NCBI RefSeq assembly: GCF_005239225.2 | Contig: NC_133300.1 | Span: 15,281,875-15,345,874 of the forward strand | Direction: 5' to 3' | Origin: Populus alba | Lineage: Eukaryota > Streptophyta > Magnoliopsida > Malpighiales > Salicaceae | Length of the DNA: 64,000 bases | In this document: one piece after another, positions 23,181 to 33,339 of the stretch | Layout: the number at the start of each line of letters is the position of its first letter | How positions within the stretch are numbered: the stretch's first letter is position 1 | Position numbers and translations under genes: made by a program | Notes under the pieces: model-generated | What the model was told of the DNA's origin: nothing | The model's database searches: none | The model's input: only the letters and a program-made list of their open reading frames with translations

Positions 23181-23560
23181 TTGGACGCAACGAAACCGAA
23201 AAAAATCAAGGTCCCAAAGAGGGTGATGCCGCTGATGGTTGGTTCTCTTCCTCCTTGTGAGTATTTAATGGTGCTGCAATTAATATCAACCACACTACAG
23301 TTGAGGCAGGCAATTAATGGTGCTTCAGCAGGAAGAAATATTGGATTATCTCTTGGAGTCTTCGTCTATGCTATCTTAATTACGGGTAGAAAGTGTTGGG
23401 AGATGAGTGGCTGGGATTCATTCATGATTAGCGGCGTTAAGAATTTTCATTATTGGACGGAGAACCATTTTTATGAGTTTCCATTGGGTGTTCGAGCTAT
23501 GGTGGCTACATTATCCTAGAGGTTGGATTCAGTTTTGTTATACAAGCACTAATATATTAA
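23181..23560 (+). pseudogene. Unrecognised gene fragment (112-codon open frame)
   Basis: An open frame without an ATG at its start reads KVPKRVMPLMVGSLPPCEY, then a hydrophobic stretch with GLSLGVFVYAILITG, then WTENHFYEFPLGVRAMVATLS and a stop. One predicted membrane-like segment (around residues 50-68) is visible. Parts recur at 16.9, 18.7 and 52.1 kb. The family is not recognised. The missing start, short length and repeated pieces suggest a fragment of a gene captured in the duplicated unit. A GT dinucleotide follows the LPPCE-coding bases, so an ancestral splice site there is possible. Confidence 0.4.
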
Positions 23561-24639
23561 AAAATTTAAAAAAATAGTAATAAAAAAAATGAGGATAAAA
23601 ATCAAAATATAATATCAATTAGAGTATAACTAAAAATTTTCAATTGAAGGGTTAACTGAAAAGAAAAATAACTTGAACAAAAACAAAAATAAAAAAAATA
23701 ATGAAGATAAAATTAAAAAAAAAAAATCCACCATAAACTTGGATTGAATGGTGAGATTAAAAGCCAATAAAAACTTTTATAAAAGAGTTAAGGGGAAAAA
23801 ATCCAAAGAATATAGACCAAATAAAAAAAGGAATATGTGAAATTCAAAATCGAAGAACTAAATTGAAAATAAATAACACTTATACAAAAAGGAAAAAAGA
23901 AATAAAAATATAAGTTGAGGACCAAATTAAAAAGTATAATATATTATAAATTAGAATTAAAAAACTAAATTAAAAAGAAATAAAACTTTTTATTAAAGGC
24001 TCAATGATGAAAATAAGAAACTTTTGTTGAAGGACCAATTTTTGGGGGAGCAATAAAAAGAAAAGACCTACTAACAACAAAGCTATAATTATTGAATTGT
24101 TGACGAGAGGGAAAGAGGTGATTGTAGAGTGGTTGTTGGGGCTGCTGGTATGGGTGGTTGATGTTGTGGTGGTTTGATATGGCTATTTGGGTTGGTGTGA
24201 AGGAGTGGAGTTGTTGCAACGACGACAGAGGGGCTAGTTCATTGGTTAAGGTTTCTGACAAGGTGAGGGCGATCAAGAATTGAGGTTTTTGTATTGATAG
24301 AAATGCAGAAAAACTCCAATCTTGAAAGCAAAAAATGGCATCACCAAGGGAAGTGTTATTGAAAACTATGGCGGTGGCAAATTGTGTATCTTATTCCTTA
24401 CCAGTTTTTAATTAGAAACTTATAAATCTATGGAAAATTGAAAGGTGCACCGGAGAAGTTGGAAATATCCATTAAAATCAAAGCTTACGACGACATAAGT
24501 TTTAAAAAAAATTGATTATTTCTATAAGGTCTTTCTATAAAAGTAGTGTTGGCACCTCAAGAATAATCCTAATGATTTGTGTAGTAGAGTGCTTAAAGAG
24601 ATTCGAATCAATATCCCAAAAAGTTGGATTGGGAAAAGC
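23561..24639. other. AT-rich intergenic, no gene seen
   Basis: A-rich sequence with dispersed AAAATTAAAAA and GGACCAAATT motifs typical of old repeat debris. A minus-strand 91-codon frame at 24001-24276 has no recognised domain. Confidence 0.4.
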
Positions 24640-24800
24640 GGTTTCAGACTGTTTGGAAATTTGATTTTTTTTAAAATTAATTTTTTTATATTTTTAAATT
24701 GTTTTAACATACTTAAATCAAAATTATTTTTTTAGAAATTAATAAAAAATTATTTTAATATATATAAAAAAACATACTTCAGAAAATAACTGCTATTATA
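24640..24800. repeat. Dispersed AT-rich repeat (Salicaceae type)
   Basis: GACTGTTTGGAAATTTGATT followed by alternating AATTTTT, ATTGTTTTAACATA and AAAAATTATTTTAATATAT. Related copies lie at 19310-19430, 27007-27200 and 57715-57880. I recognise it as a common poplar repeat from memory only. Confidence 0.5.
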
Positions 24801-25299
24801 TATTCAAGTACCGTTGTTAAAAGGTTTGAGATTAGATATTGGGAATGGGAGAAGAAGAGGTATTTGGATCGGAGAGGAATTAAAGTTGGGTTGTTTGTGA
24901 TAAAAAATATTAAAGTTGGAGATTCTAAACTCAATTTAATATGAATATTTTTTTGTTTTTCGTTAATTAGTTCCAGTTCATCGGGTGGTGGCTAAGTTTA
25001 TTTTTTTAAAAAAATCAATTGGAATTTATAATATTTAATGTAAGAGTTTTGTAGTTATTAGTTTGAAAATTCATTAAAAATTACTTTTCAACTGTGATGT
25101 GTGTGTCCCAACCCCTGCTCTTAAAAATATTTCTATAAATTCTTATTATTTTCATTTTAACTATTTTTATGTAGACAATAATTAACGATTTTTGTGATTC
25201 ACCTTGGAACTTTTGCATGCACATATTAATGCAAAGTTCTCGGAATGCAAAAGCTTTATGCGCTGGAAAAGAGACAAATTATGTTAAATAATATGGACT

Positions 25300-25840
25300 T
25301 GATAATTCATTAAAAAATATGAATCACTCAATTGTGATGGGTGTGGCCTCTGCTGCCCAATGCGCGTTCGATATCCCTTTCATTTCTCTTTTTGTTTTTT
25401 CTCCACCGAAACTCCATCATCTTTACAGTGTAAGAAAAAGATCCGTAAGAAAATCATTGGAAACTTACCGTTACGAGTTCTTGACCTCAAGAAACCGGAA
25501 ATAAATTCGAAGTCATTGGAATAAAAAATATTGGGCTTGGCTGGATCTTGTACCTCTTTAGCCAGCACTTACCACACGGTTTGTTTCGTCTAGATTCGTG
25601 AAATACTCGTAGAAATTTGGTGTTTTCTGATTTCTAAGTAGAATTATACATGTTCCAGCTTGAAATTGCTAATTGGTAGATTACTATATTTAATTTCCGA
25701 ATTTCTTGATCTTACCTTCTGTTTCATGTTTGACCACAGGAGCAGGCCTTATACAAAATAGCGTGGAAAGCAATTGCTGAACCAAGCGAGCTAGTTGAGG
25801 CTAGAAGGATCGGTACTAATTTATCGCTATAGGGATTTTC
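25300..25840 (+). promoter_or_regulatory. TNL-2 upstream region and leader
   Basis: A conserved block (CCCAATGCGCGTTCGATATCC to GTGTAAGAAAAAGATCCG, about 25350-25450) occurs in three places: here, 55560-55650 and 58217-58290. Further down, a pyrimidine-rich stretch ending TGACCACAG (AG at 25738-25739) looks like an acceptor for a spliced 5' leader, followed by a leader exon to the ATG at 25841. The same arrangement precedes TNL-3. Promoter activity is inferred from position and conservation. Confidence 0.5.
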
Positions 25841-26371
25841 ATGGCTTCCACCAGCGTGCAAGGAATAACCTCATCTTCATCTTCTTCTCCTCCACTATAT
25901 ATGCATGATGTGTTCCTTAGTTTTAGAGGCAAAGACACCCGGAACAACTTTACTAGTCATCTATATTCTAATCTGGCTCAGAGAGGCATCGATGTATACA
26001 TGGATGATAGGGAGCTCGAGAGAGGAAAGACCATCGAACCTGCTCTCTGGAAGGCCATCGAAGAATCAAGGTTTTCAGTCATTATATTTTCAAGAGATTA
26101 CGCTTCTTCACCATGGTGCTTGGATGAACTTGTCAAGATTGTTCAGTGCATGAAAGAGATGGGGCAAACTGTTCTGCCAGTTTTTTATGATGTAGATCCC
26201 TCAGAGTTTTATGGTGTGGATCCCTCAGAGGTAACCGAGCGGAAACGGAAATATGAGGAAGCCTTCGGTGAGCATGAACAAAATTTCAAGGAAAACTTGG
26301 GAGAAGGTCCAGAACTGGAAAGATTGTCTCTCTACGGTGGCCAATCTATCTGGCTGGGACGTCCGGAATAG
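25841..26371 (+). CDS. TNL-2 TIR exon, open as a 176-residue TIR-only frame
   Basis: The frame starts with a Ser-rich leader and MHDVFLSFRGKDTRNNFTSH, the first TIR strand and AA-loop. It continues with LERGKTIEPALWKAIEESR (BB-loop region) and SSPWCLDELVKI, whose Glu is the NADase catalytic residue in plant TIRs. The segment FYGVDPSE is repeated by the 24-bp duplication. After the extra G the last 20 or so residues are out of frame, and the stop falls exactly on the last three exon bases. Most of the TIR fold should survive. Whether the transcript is stable is unknown. Confidence 0.75.
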   Translation: MASTSVQGITSSSSSSPPLYMHDVFLSFRGKDTRNNFTSHLYSNLAQRGIDVYMDDRELERGKTIEPALWKAIEESRFSVIIFSRDYASSPWCLDELVKIVQCMKEMGQTVLPVFYDVDPSEFYGVDPSEVTERKRKYEEAFGEHEQNFKENLGEGPELERLSLYGGQSIWLGRPE

Positions 26372-27961
26372 GTAAATCGTCTATCTACTTATTCTTATTC
26401 TCAAATCTGCCCTGTATTGTTTCATTGATGAACAGGCATGATAGTAAATGTGTATTTTTTTCATATGCATGTTTTTTTATTTTTATTTTTTTTACGATAT
26501 TTTGAACTGATGTGATCAAGCATTTCTAATCTTTATATAAAACTTCTTTCTATTCTTAGGTTTTTCTTTATATTTTTGAAAATAAAATAAATATTAAAAA
26601 AAAAATGTATAAAAACTGTTGAAAAACAAATCTAGCATGAACAAATAAAAAGTTAGCTTAAAAAAATAAAATTTGTGAAGAAATGACAACATATTCATCA
26701 TAAGAAATAAAAATTGACTAAATTTTTTGAATATATTGGTTTTAACTTTTCAAAAATAAATAAAAATATTTTCCATCATGAATTAATTAAAAAATTCCAA
26801 CTATTTATAAATAAAAGAGAAAATATATATATATATATTATATATATATATATTGTGAATATTTTTTATTTTTATGTTTTTCTTTTTAATTTGGAATTAT
26901 ATTTTGATAGGTGCCTTTTTGTTAAAAAAAACATAAAATTAATGTAAAACAATTTCAACTAGTATAGGTGGGTAAAACAAATTTCCAAACTAGCATTATT
27001 TCATGAGTTGCAGAGTCCGTTTGGGAATGTGGTTTGCCGTGTTTTTTTAAATTTTGAATTTTTTTAAAATTATTTTTTTTATATATTTTCATATCGTTTT
27101 GATATGCTGATATCAAAAATAATTTTTTTTAAAAATAATAAAAAAATATTATTTTTGATGTATTTCTAAAACAAAAAATACTTTGAATCATAATTCCTAT
27201 CATGATCGCAAATAGACCTGTAAAGATCTCACTTATGCAACTTGAGACATGCAAGTCTTACATGTCAAAAAAGTCTACCTTTCTTTTTTTATTGGTCCAT
27301 TTATTCATCTGGTTTCTCAATTTGTATATTTAGTTAACTTTAGTTCTATTATTAAGATTATTTCATCCATTAATTTGCAAAAAAAGAATAATATTAACAT
27401 GTGTGATATTTGTGCATCTCAAGGTGCGTGGATTGGATTTGGGCATCCACTTAAACTATGTTAGTCTAAGAAATGTTTTTTGGGTAGCATATAGGAAAAA
27501 ACTCAAAAATTAATAAATTTAAAGTTGTTTTTTAAAAGTTTACTATGCAAGATAATTAAAATTTTTGTTAAAAATAATTATAAAAATAACTTAGTGGTTG
27601 ATAAAAAAATATGATAGAACTCCATTTTCCTTTTGGTCTGTCAAAGCCAAACTTAATGAAGAGTTTTTGTTCTTATATGCATGCTTCTTTAGTAACTGTG
27701 TGATTCTATAGGCAATAACATAGATATTGTACGGACCATTCTTAGCATTAATACAATCTTAGTTCCTTCTTTAGTTTATTCTTTCCTTTTCTCTTTGTTA
27801 TTGAAGCTATCTATTGTCAAAGCCCTATCTTTCTCAAAGATTGATGTATTAATTTCCGGCTAACAGCCATACATTTTCGAGCTACATCTTTATTTTCCCA
27901 TTATCACTATCTAATTTGATTTGCACACAGCATGATTAATGTTTTGCACCCTCCTATGCAG
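26372..27961 (+). other. TNL-2 intron 1
   Basis: It is bounded by GTAAAT and CCTATGCAG and interrupts an Arg codon (AG|G), as in TNL-3. It contains a TATATA tract (26826-26853) and a copy of the dispersed AT-rich repeat at about 27007-27225 that is absent from the matching intron of TNL-3. Confidence 0.8.
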
Positions 27962-30900
27962 GAAAGAATCGGAATCAATTAATATAATTGTTGAATACAT
28001 ATCCTACAAACTAAGCGTCACTATGCCAGTTAGCAAAACATTAGTGGGAATAGATTCTCGTCTAGAGATATTAAATGGTTTTATAGGTGAAGAAGTTAGC
28101 GAAGCAATCTTCATAGGGATTTGTGGGATGGGTGGCATAGGTAAGACGACTGTTGCAAGGGTAGTATATGATAGCTTTCGTTGGCAATTTAAAGGGAGCT
28201 GCTTCTTAGCAAATGTCAGAGAAGTTTTTTCTGAGAAAGATGGACCACGTCGTTTGCAGGAACAACTTCTTTCTGAAATCTTAATGGAACGTGCTAATAT
28301 ATGTGATTCTTCTAGAGGAATTGAAATGATAAAGCGGAGGTTACAATGTAGAAAGATTCTTGTTGTTCTTGATGATGTAGATGACCATAAACAACTAGAA
28401 TCCCTGGCTGCGGAGAGTAAATGGTTTGGTCCAGGGAGCAGAATTATCATAACAAGCAGAGATAAACAAGTGTTGACTAGAAATGGTGTTGCTAGAATTT
28501 ATGAGGCTGAGAAATTGAATGATGATGATGCTCTTACGTTGTTTAGCCAAAAAGCTTTCAAAAATGACCAACCTGCTGAAGATTTCGTGGAACTATCCAA
28601 GCAAGTTGTAGTCTATGCTAATGGCCTTCCACTGGCTCTTGAAGTTATAGGATCGTTTATGCATGGAAGAAGTATCCTTGAATGGGGAAGTGCGATTAAT
28701 AGACTAAATGATATTCCTGACCGTGAAATTATTGATGTGCTTCGCATTAGTTTTGATGGCCTCCATGAATTAGAGAAGAAAATATTTTTAGACATTGCTT
28801 GTTTCCTTAAGGGATTTAAAAGAGATCGAATAATAAGGATACTTGATAGCTGTGGATTCCATGCACATATTGGAACACAAGTTCTTATTGAGAAATCACT
28901 CATAAGTGTCTCTCGGGATCAAATCTGGATGCATAATTTATTACAAATAATGGGTAAGGAAATTGTTCGTTGTGAATCCCCTGAAGAGCCTGGAAGGCGC
29001 AGTAGATTGTGGACATACGAGGATGTCTACCTTGCACTGATGGACAACACGGTGAGTAACTGATAAGATTTCATGAAGTTTATTTTAATTTACGTTTCAT
29101 CTCTACTTTGTATTTGTTTTTTACTTGTATTCCCCTTTTGGTTGACAGGGAAAAGAAAAAATAGAAGCCATTTTCCTAGACATGCCTGAAATAAAAGAAT
29201 CACAATGGAACATGGAAGCCTTCTCTAAAATGAGCAGACTAAGATTGCTCAAAATCAACAACGTGCAACTTTCTGAAGGACCTGAAGATCTTTCCAATAA
29301 GCTACGATTTCTTGAATGGCATTCTTACCCTTCAAAATCATTGCCAATTGGTTTGCAGGTGGATCAGCTAGTTGAACTTCACATGGCTAACAGTAGTTTT
29401 GAGCAATTATGGTATGGGTATAAGGTAAGATCAACTAATTTAAGAGCCTTTGTATTTTTTTTTTATCGTTTTCCTATACATGTATGATAGTAGTGTCCAT
29501 ATTTCTTCTCCCCTGACTGATTGCAGAGTGCAGTTAATTTGAAAATCATCAATCTCAGCAACTCACTAAACCTGATCAAGACTCCAGATTTTACTGGAAT
29601 TCCGAATCTCGAAAGTCTTATTCTTGAAGGTTGTACAAGTTTGTCTGAGGTCCATCCATCACTTGCACATCACAAAAAGCTTCAATATGTGAGTCTTATG
29701 GACTGTAAAAGCATTAGGATTCTCTCGAACAATCTAGAAATGGGATCACTTAAAGTTTGCATTCTTGATGGCTACTCAAAACTTGAGAAGTTTCCAGATA
29801 TAGTAGGAAACATGAACTGTTTGATGGTGCTTCGATTGGATGGGACTGGTATTACAAAACTATCTTCATCGATGCATCATTTGATTGGCTTAGGTCTATT
29901 AAGCATGAACAGCTGCAAGAACCTTGAAAGCATTCCAAGTAGCATAGGTTGTTTGAAATCCCTTAAAAAACTTGATCTGTCTGGTTGCTCTAAACTTAAA
30001 TATATACCAGAGAATTTGGGGAAAGTTGAAAGTTTGGAGGAGTTTGATGGAAGTGGAACTTCAATAAGACAACCGCCAGCATCCATTTTTCTTTTAAAGA
30101 ATCTTAAAGTATTATCTTTTGATGGATGCAAAAGAATAGATTTGAATCCCACGGATCACAGGTTGCCTTCTTTATTGGGTCTGTGTTCTTTAGAAGTATT
30201 GGATTTATGCGCTTGCAATATAAAAGAAGGGGCACTTCCTGAAGATATTGGCTGCTTATCTTCATTGAAGTCTTTAGATCTGAGCCAGAATAACTTTATT
30301 AGCCTACCTGAAAGCATAAATCAGCTTTCTGGACTCGAAATGCTTGTCTTGGAGGATTGTAGGATGCTTGAATCATTGCCTGAGGTTCCATCAAAAGTTC
30401 AAACATTAAATTTAAATGGTTGTATACGCCTAAAAGAAATTCCAGATCCGATAAAGCTAAACAGTTCCAAAAGATCAGAGTTCATATGTCTTAACTGCTG
30501 GGAATTGTACGAGCATAATGGCCAAGACAATATGGGGTTGACCATGCTTGAAAGATACCTCAAGGTCTTCTCTTAATCATACCTCAACCTCTTTGTATCT
30601 CTCTCCCTCTCCCTCTATCTATCTAACATTTTGGTTCTTCAATGGAACAGGGTTTGCCTAATCCAAGACCTGGATTTGGTATTGTTGTTCCAGGAAATGA
30701 AATTCCAGGCTGGTTTAACCATCAAAGTAAGGGATCTTTCAATTAGTGTACAAGTGCCTAGTTGGAGCATGGGGTTTGTTGCGTGTGTTGCATTCAGTGC
30801 AAATGGTTAAAGTCCTTCTCTTTCTTGTCATTTCAAAGCCAATGGAAGAGAGAATTATTGTTCGCCGATGAGTATTAGTTGTAACTCTATCCAAGTTCTG

Positions 30901-31582
30901 TCAGATCATGTTTGGCTATTCTATCTATCTTTTGATTACCTTAAAGAGCTTAAAGAATGGAAGCATGGATCCTTTAGCAACATTGAGTTGTCATTTCATT
31001 CCTACCAGCGACGAGTAAAGGTGAAGAATTGTGGTGTTTGTTTGTTGTATATCATCACAACCATCTGCCCATTTTATTGTTACAAGTTTACAAATAGCTT
31101 CTTTATGTAAAACTTCTCTAGCTTTTTCTTCATCTTACCATCATTGGATGGCTAGTGTTTTCCCTAGCATCAGAGCCGCAGGCACTAGTAATGCTATCAC
31201 TTATTTAAAGTCAGATCTAGCGCGAAGAGTCATTATCCCGGTCAAGAAGGTACCAGAGAAAGTAATGGAAATTAGATCCAGACTCTTTGAGGCCATTGAA
31301 GAATCAGGGTTATCAATTATTATATTTGCAAGAGAATGTGCTTCTTTACCTTGGTGCTTTGACGAACTTGTCAAGATTTTCGATTCATGGATGAGATGAG
31401 ATCGGACACTGTGTTTCCAGTTTCTTATGATGTCGAACAATCAAAGATAGATGATCAAACAGAGAGTTACACAATTGTTTTTGATAAGAATGAAGAAAAT
31501 TTCATGGAAAACGAGGAGAAGGTACAAAGATGGATGGCATATTCTCAATAAAGTTGAGATTTCATATGTATCGAAAAGGTAA

Positions 31583-32884
31583 TAATTAATTCTTCCTTTT
31601 TTATATATTTTTTAAAAATATTTTTTAAATTTATGTTTCAACTAATATTACTCATCTATAATTATTTATTTATTTATTTTTGGATAGATATAATTTTTAC
31701 GGTGTTGTTCATATTTAATTTTAAAAAAACTTATTATGATTCATCAATAATTTTTTTTTATCTTTTTGTATAAACAACATTATTTTCAGATATCATAATA
31801 TATATAGCAACCTTGCATAATATGTTTTGTATTTTTATTTTATTTAATCAATTTAATACGTATGTGTTTTTTTTAATATCATTTGATTGAATAAAAAAAT
31901 TTAATTTTAATAAATAAATTCAAAAATATAACTAGATAAATGTTCCGTTTATTAACACATTTGAATTTTTTAAAATTTTATTTTTAGTTATTGTTAATAT
32001 ATTTATTATTATTATTAATTAATATAATTATCAATTTATTTGATTACATTTATGTATGAACTTTTTAATTTACAGTTTAAATTTTTTTATGTATAAATTT
32101 GCATCGAAAAAAACATGCATGCACAACTTTTTTGTAAGAGAAAAAAATATATGGTCTATAAAAGACTGTCATTTTTTTTTTCCCGCAAACATCTTACAAC
32201 AAAAAAATAAAGGTTAGTGAGCGGGGGCCCTAACAAAATGCGGCAATTGGACTTGCTTATCTTAGTAGGCCCAACAACGAATGAGCTTTGCTTCTTGTTC
32301 TTTTTTTCTTTTTATATGTTTTTATTTTATTTTATATTTAGATTAACATCCCTTCTATCTTTTTTTATGTTGTTTAGAGTCCTCTTTGATATGATAGTTT
32401 ATTTTTTAGTTATGCATTTAATTTTTGAGAAAGTTTTTTCTTATTCATTTATAATTTTTTTAACTTTTTGTACAAATAAACTTTATTCTTGAAAATAAAA
32501 GTTTTTTATTTTCAAATAATATTTCTAATAAGTGCAGCCTTGCATTTTTTTTTTTATTCAATCAATTTGATGTGTATATCTATTTTTATTATCGTTTGAT
32601 TGAATAAAAAACTTGTTTTAATTAATAAATTTAGTAAATACAATCACATAAATATCTCGTTTTTTTGAAATTAAATATTTTAATCTACACTTGTTTCTTG
32701 ATTTTTTCACTTTTATTTTTAGTTATAGTTTATAGTTTTTTTTTTTATTAACACACATAATTCTTAATTTATTTGATTATATTTATGATTTAGAATTTTT
32801 TAAATACAAAAACATGTTGAAATTTTTTTTTTATTAATTTTTTTTTAACACCCAACAAAACATGTAACATCGATTCCATGTACA
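31583..32884. other. AT-rich intergenic, no gene seen
   Basis: Very T-rich. Two related stretches (about 31730-32060 and 32500-32800, each with ATTTGATTGAATAAAAAA) suggest an old internal duplication. The 91-codon frame at 32217 is Phe-rich low complexity. Confidence 0.45.
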
Positions 32885-33101
32885 GTTTCACTATACCTGA
32901 GCTGTAGCAGCAGCTGCAGCAGGTGCTCTAGCAGCAGCGGCAGCAGCACCTCGATGAGTGGCGGCGAAAGCAGGTGCTCTGGCAACAGCAACTGCAGTGG
33001 TTACAGCATGAGCAGGTGCAGCTGCAGCAGGAGCAGCGGGAGTTGCAACAGCTGCTCCAGCGGTTGCTTTAGCTTGAAGATCTTCAGTAGTTTTTGCTCA
33101 T
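32885..33101 (-). pseudogene. Alanine-rich minus-strand gene remnant, copy 2
   Basis: On the minus strand an ATG at 33101 gives MSKNY then a stop. In another frame, from 33087 down to about 32895, EDLQAKATAGAAVATPAAPA and further Ala-rich sequence is open until a CAG|GTATAG that could be a splice donor. Copy 1 (1690-1989) keeps the same EDLQAKA in frame with its ATG, so a small deletion broke this copy's start. The function is not recognised. Confidence 0.4.
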
Positions 33102-33339
33102 GGTTTTGGTTTGGGGAATTAGATTCACATTTTACTTTGTATAGATTTTCTTCTTAAATTTAGGATAATCCCATGTTTGCGGATGGAAGGATTGTTTCCG
33201 TATTAAACATTCTCTAAAACTTTTACATTGCGGAAAGCCCATCCTTGGAAAATTTCAACCATTATTTTGGTTTAATTTATATTAAAGAATAATATAAATT
33301 AGATTTTAAATTTTTTATGGATTGAATTGGTTTTTTAAC

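Larger units (their letters stand above)
25841..31582 (+). pseudogene. TNL-2: TIR-NB-ARC-LRR-C-JID-TIR gene with several frame breaks
   Basis: Five exons can be placed by GT/AG ends and by TNL-3: TIR 25841-26371, NB-ARC 27962-29051, linker/LRR start 29149-29424, LRR 29527-30564, and C-JID plus second TIR from 30651. The NB-ARC exon is intact: GMGGIGKTT P-loop, VVLDDVDD kinase-2, GSRIIITSRD, GLPLAL, and MHN in place of MHD. The LRR exon is also intact. The TIR exon has a 24-bp tandem duplication (26183-26230) and an extra G near 26299-26301 that leads to TAG at 26369-26371. The C-JID exon has an extra T at 30737-30739 giving TAG 30744-30746, a TAA at 30808-30810, a gap near 31050, a lost G near 31383 and an extra base near 31545. 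A full receptor cannot be made; a TIR-only product might. Confidence 0.9.

Noticed and set aside
28004..28903. Minus-strand frames within the NB-ARC exon of TNL-2
   Set aside because: They are shadows of a well-supported exon on the plus strand.
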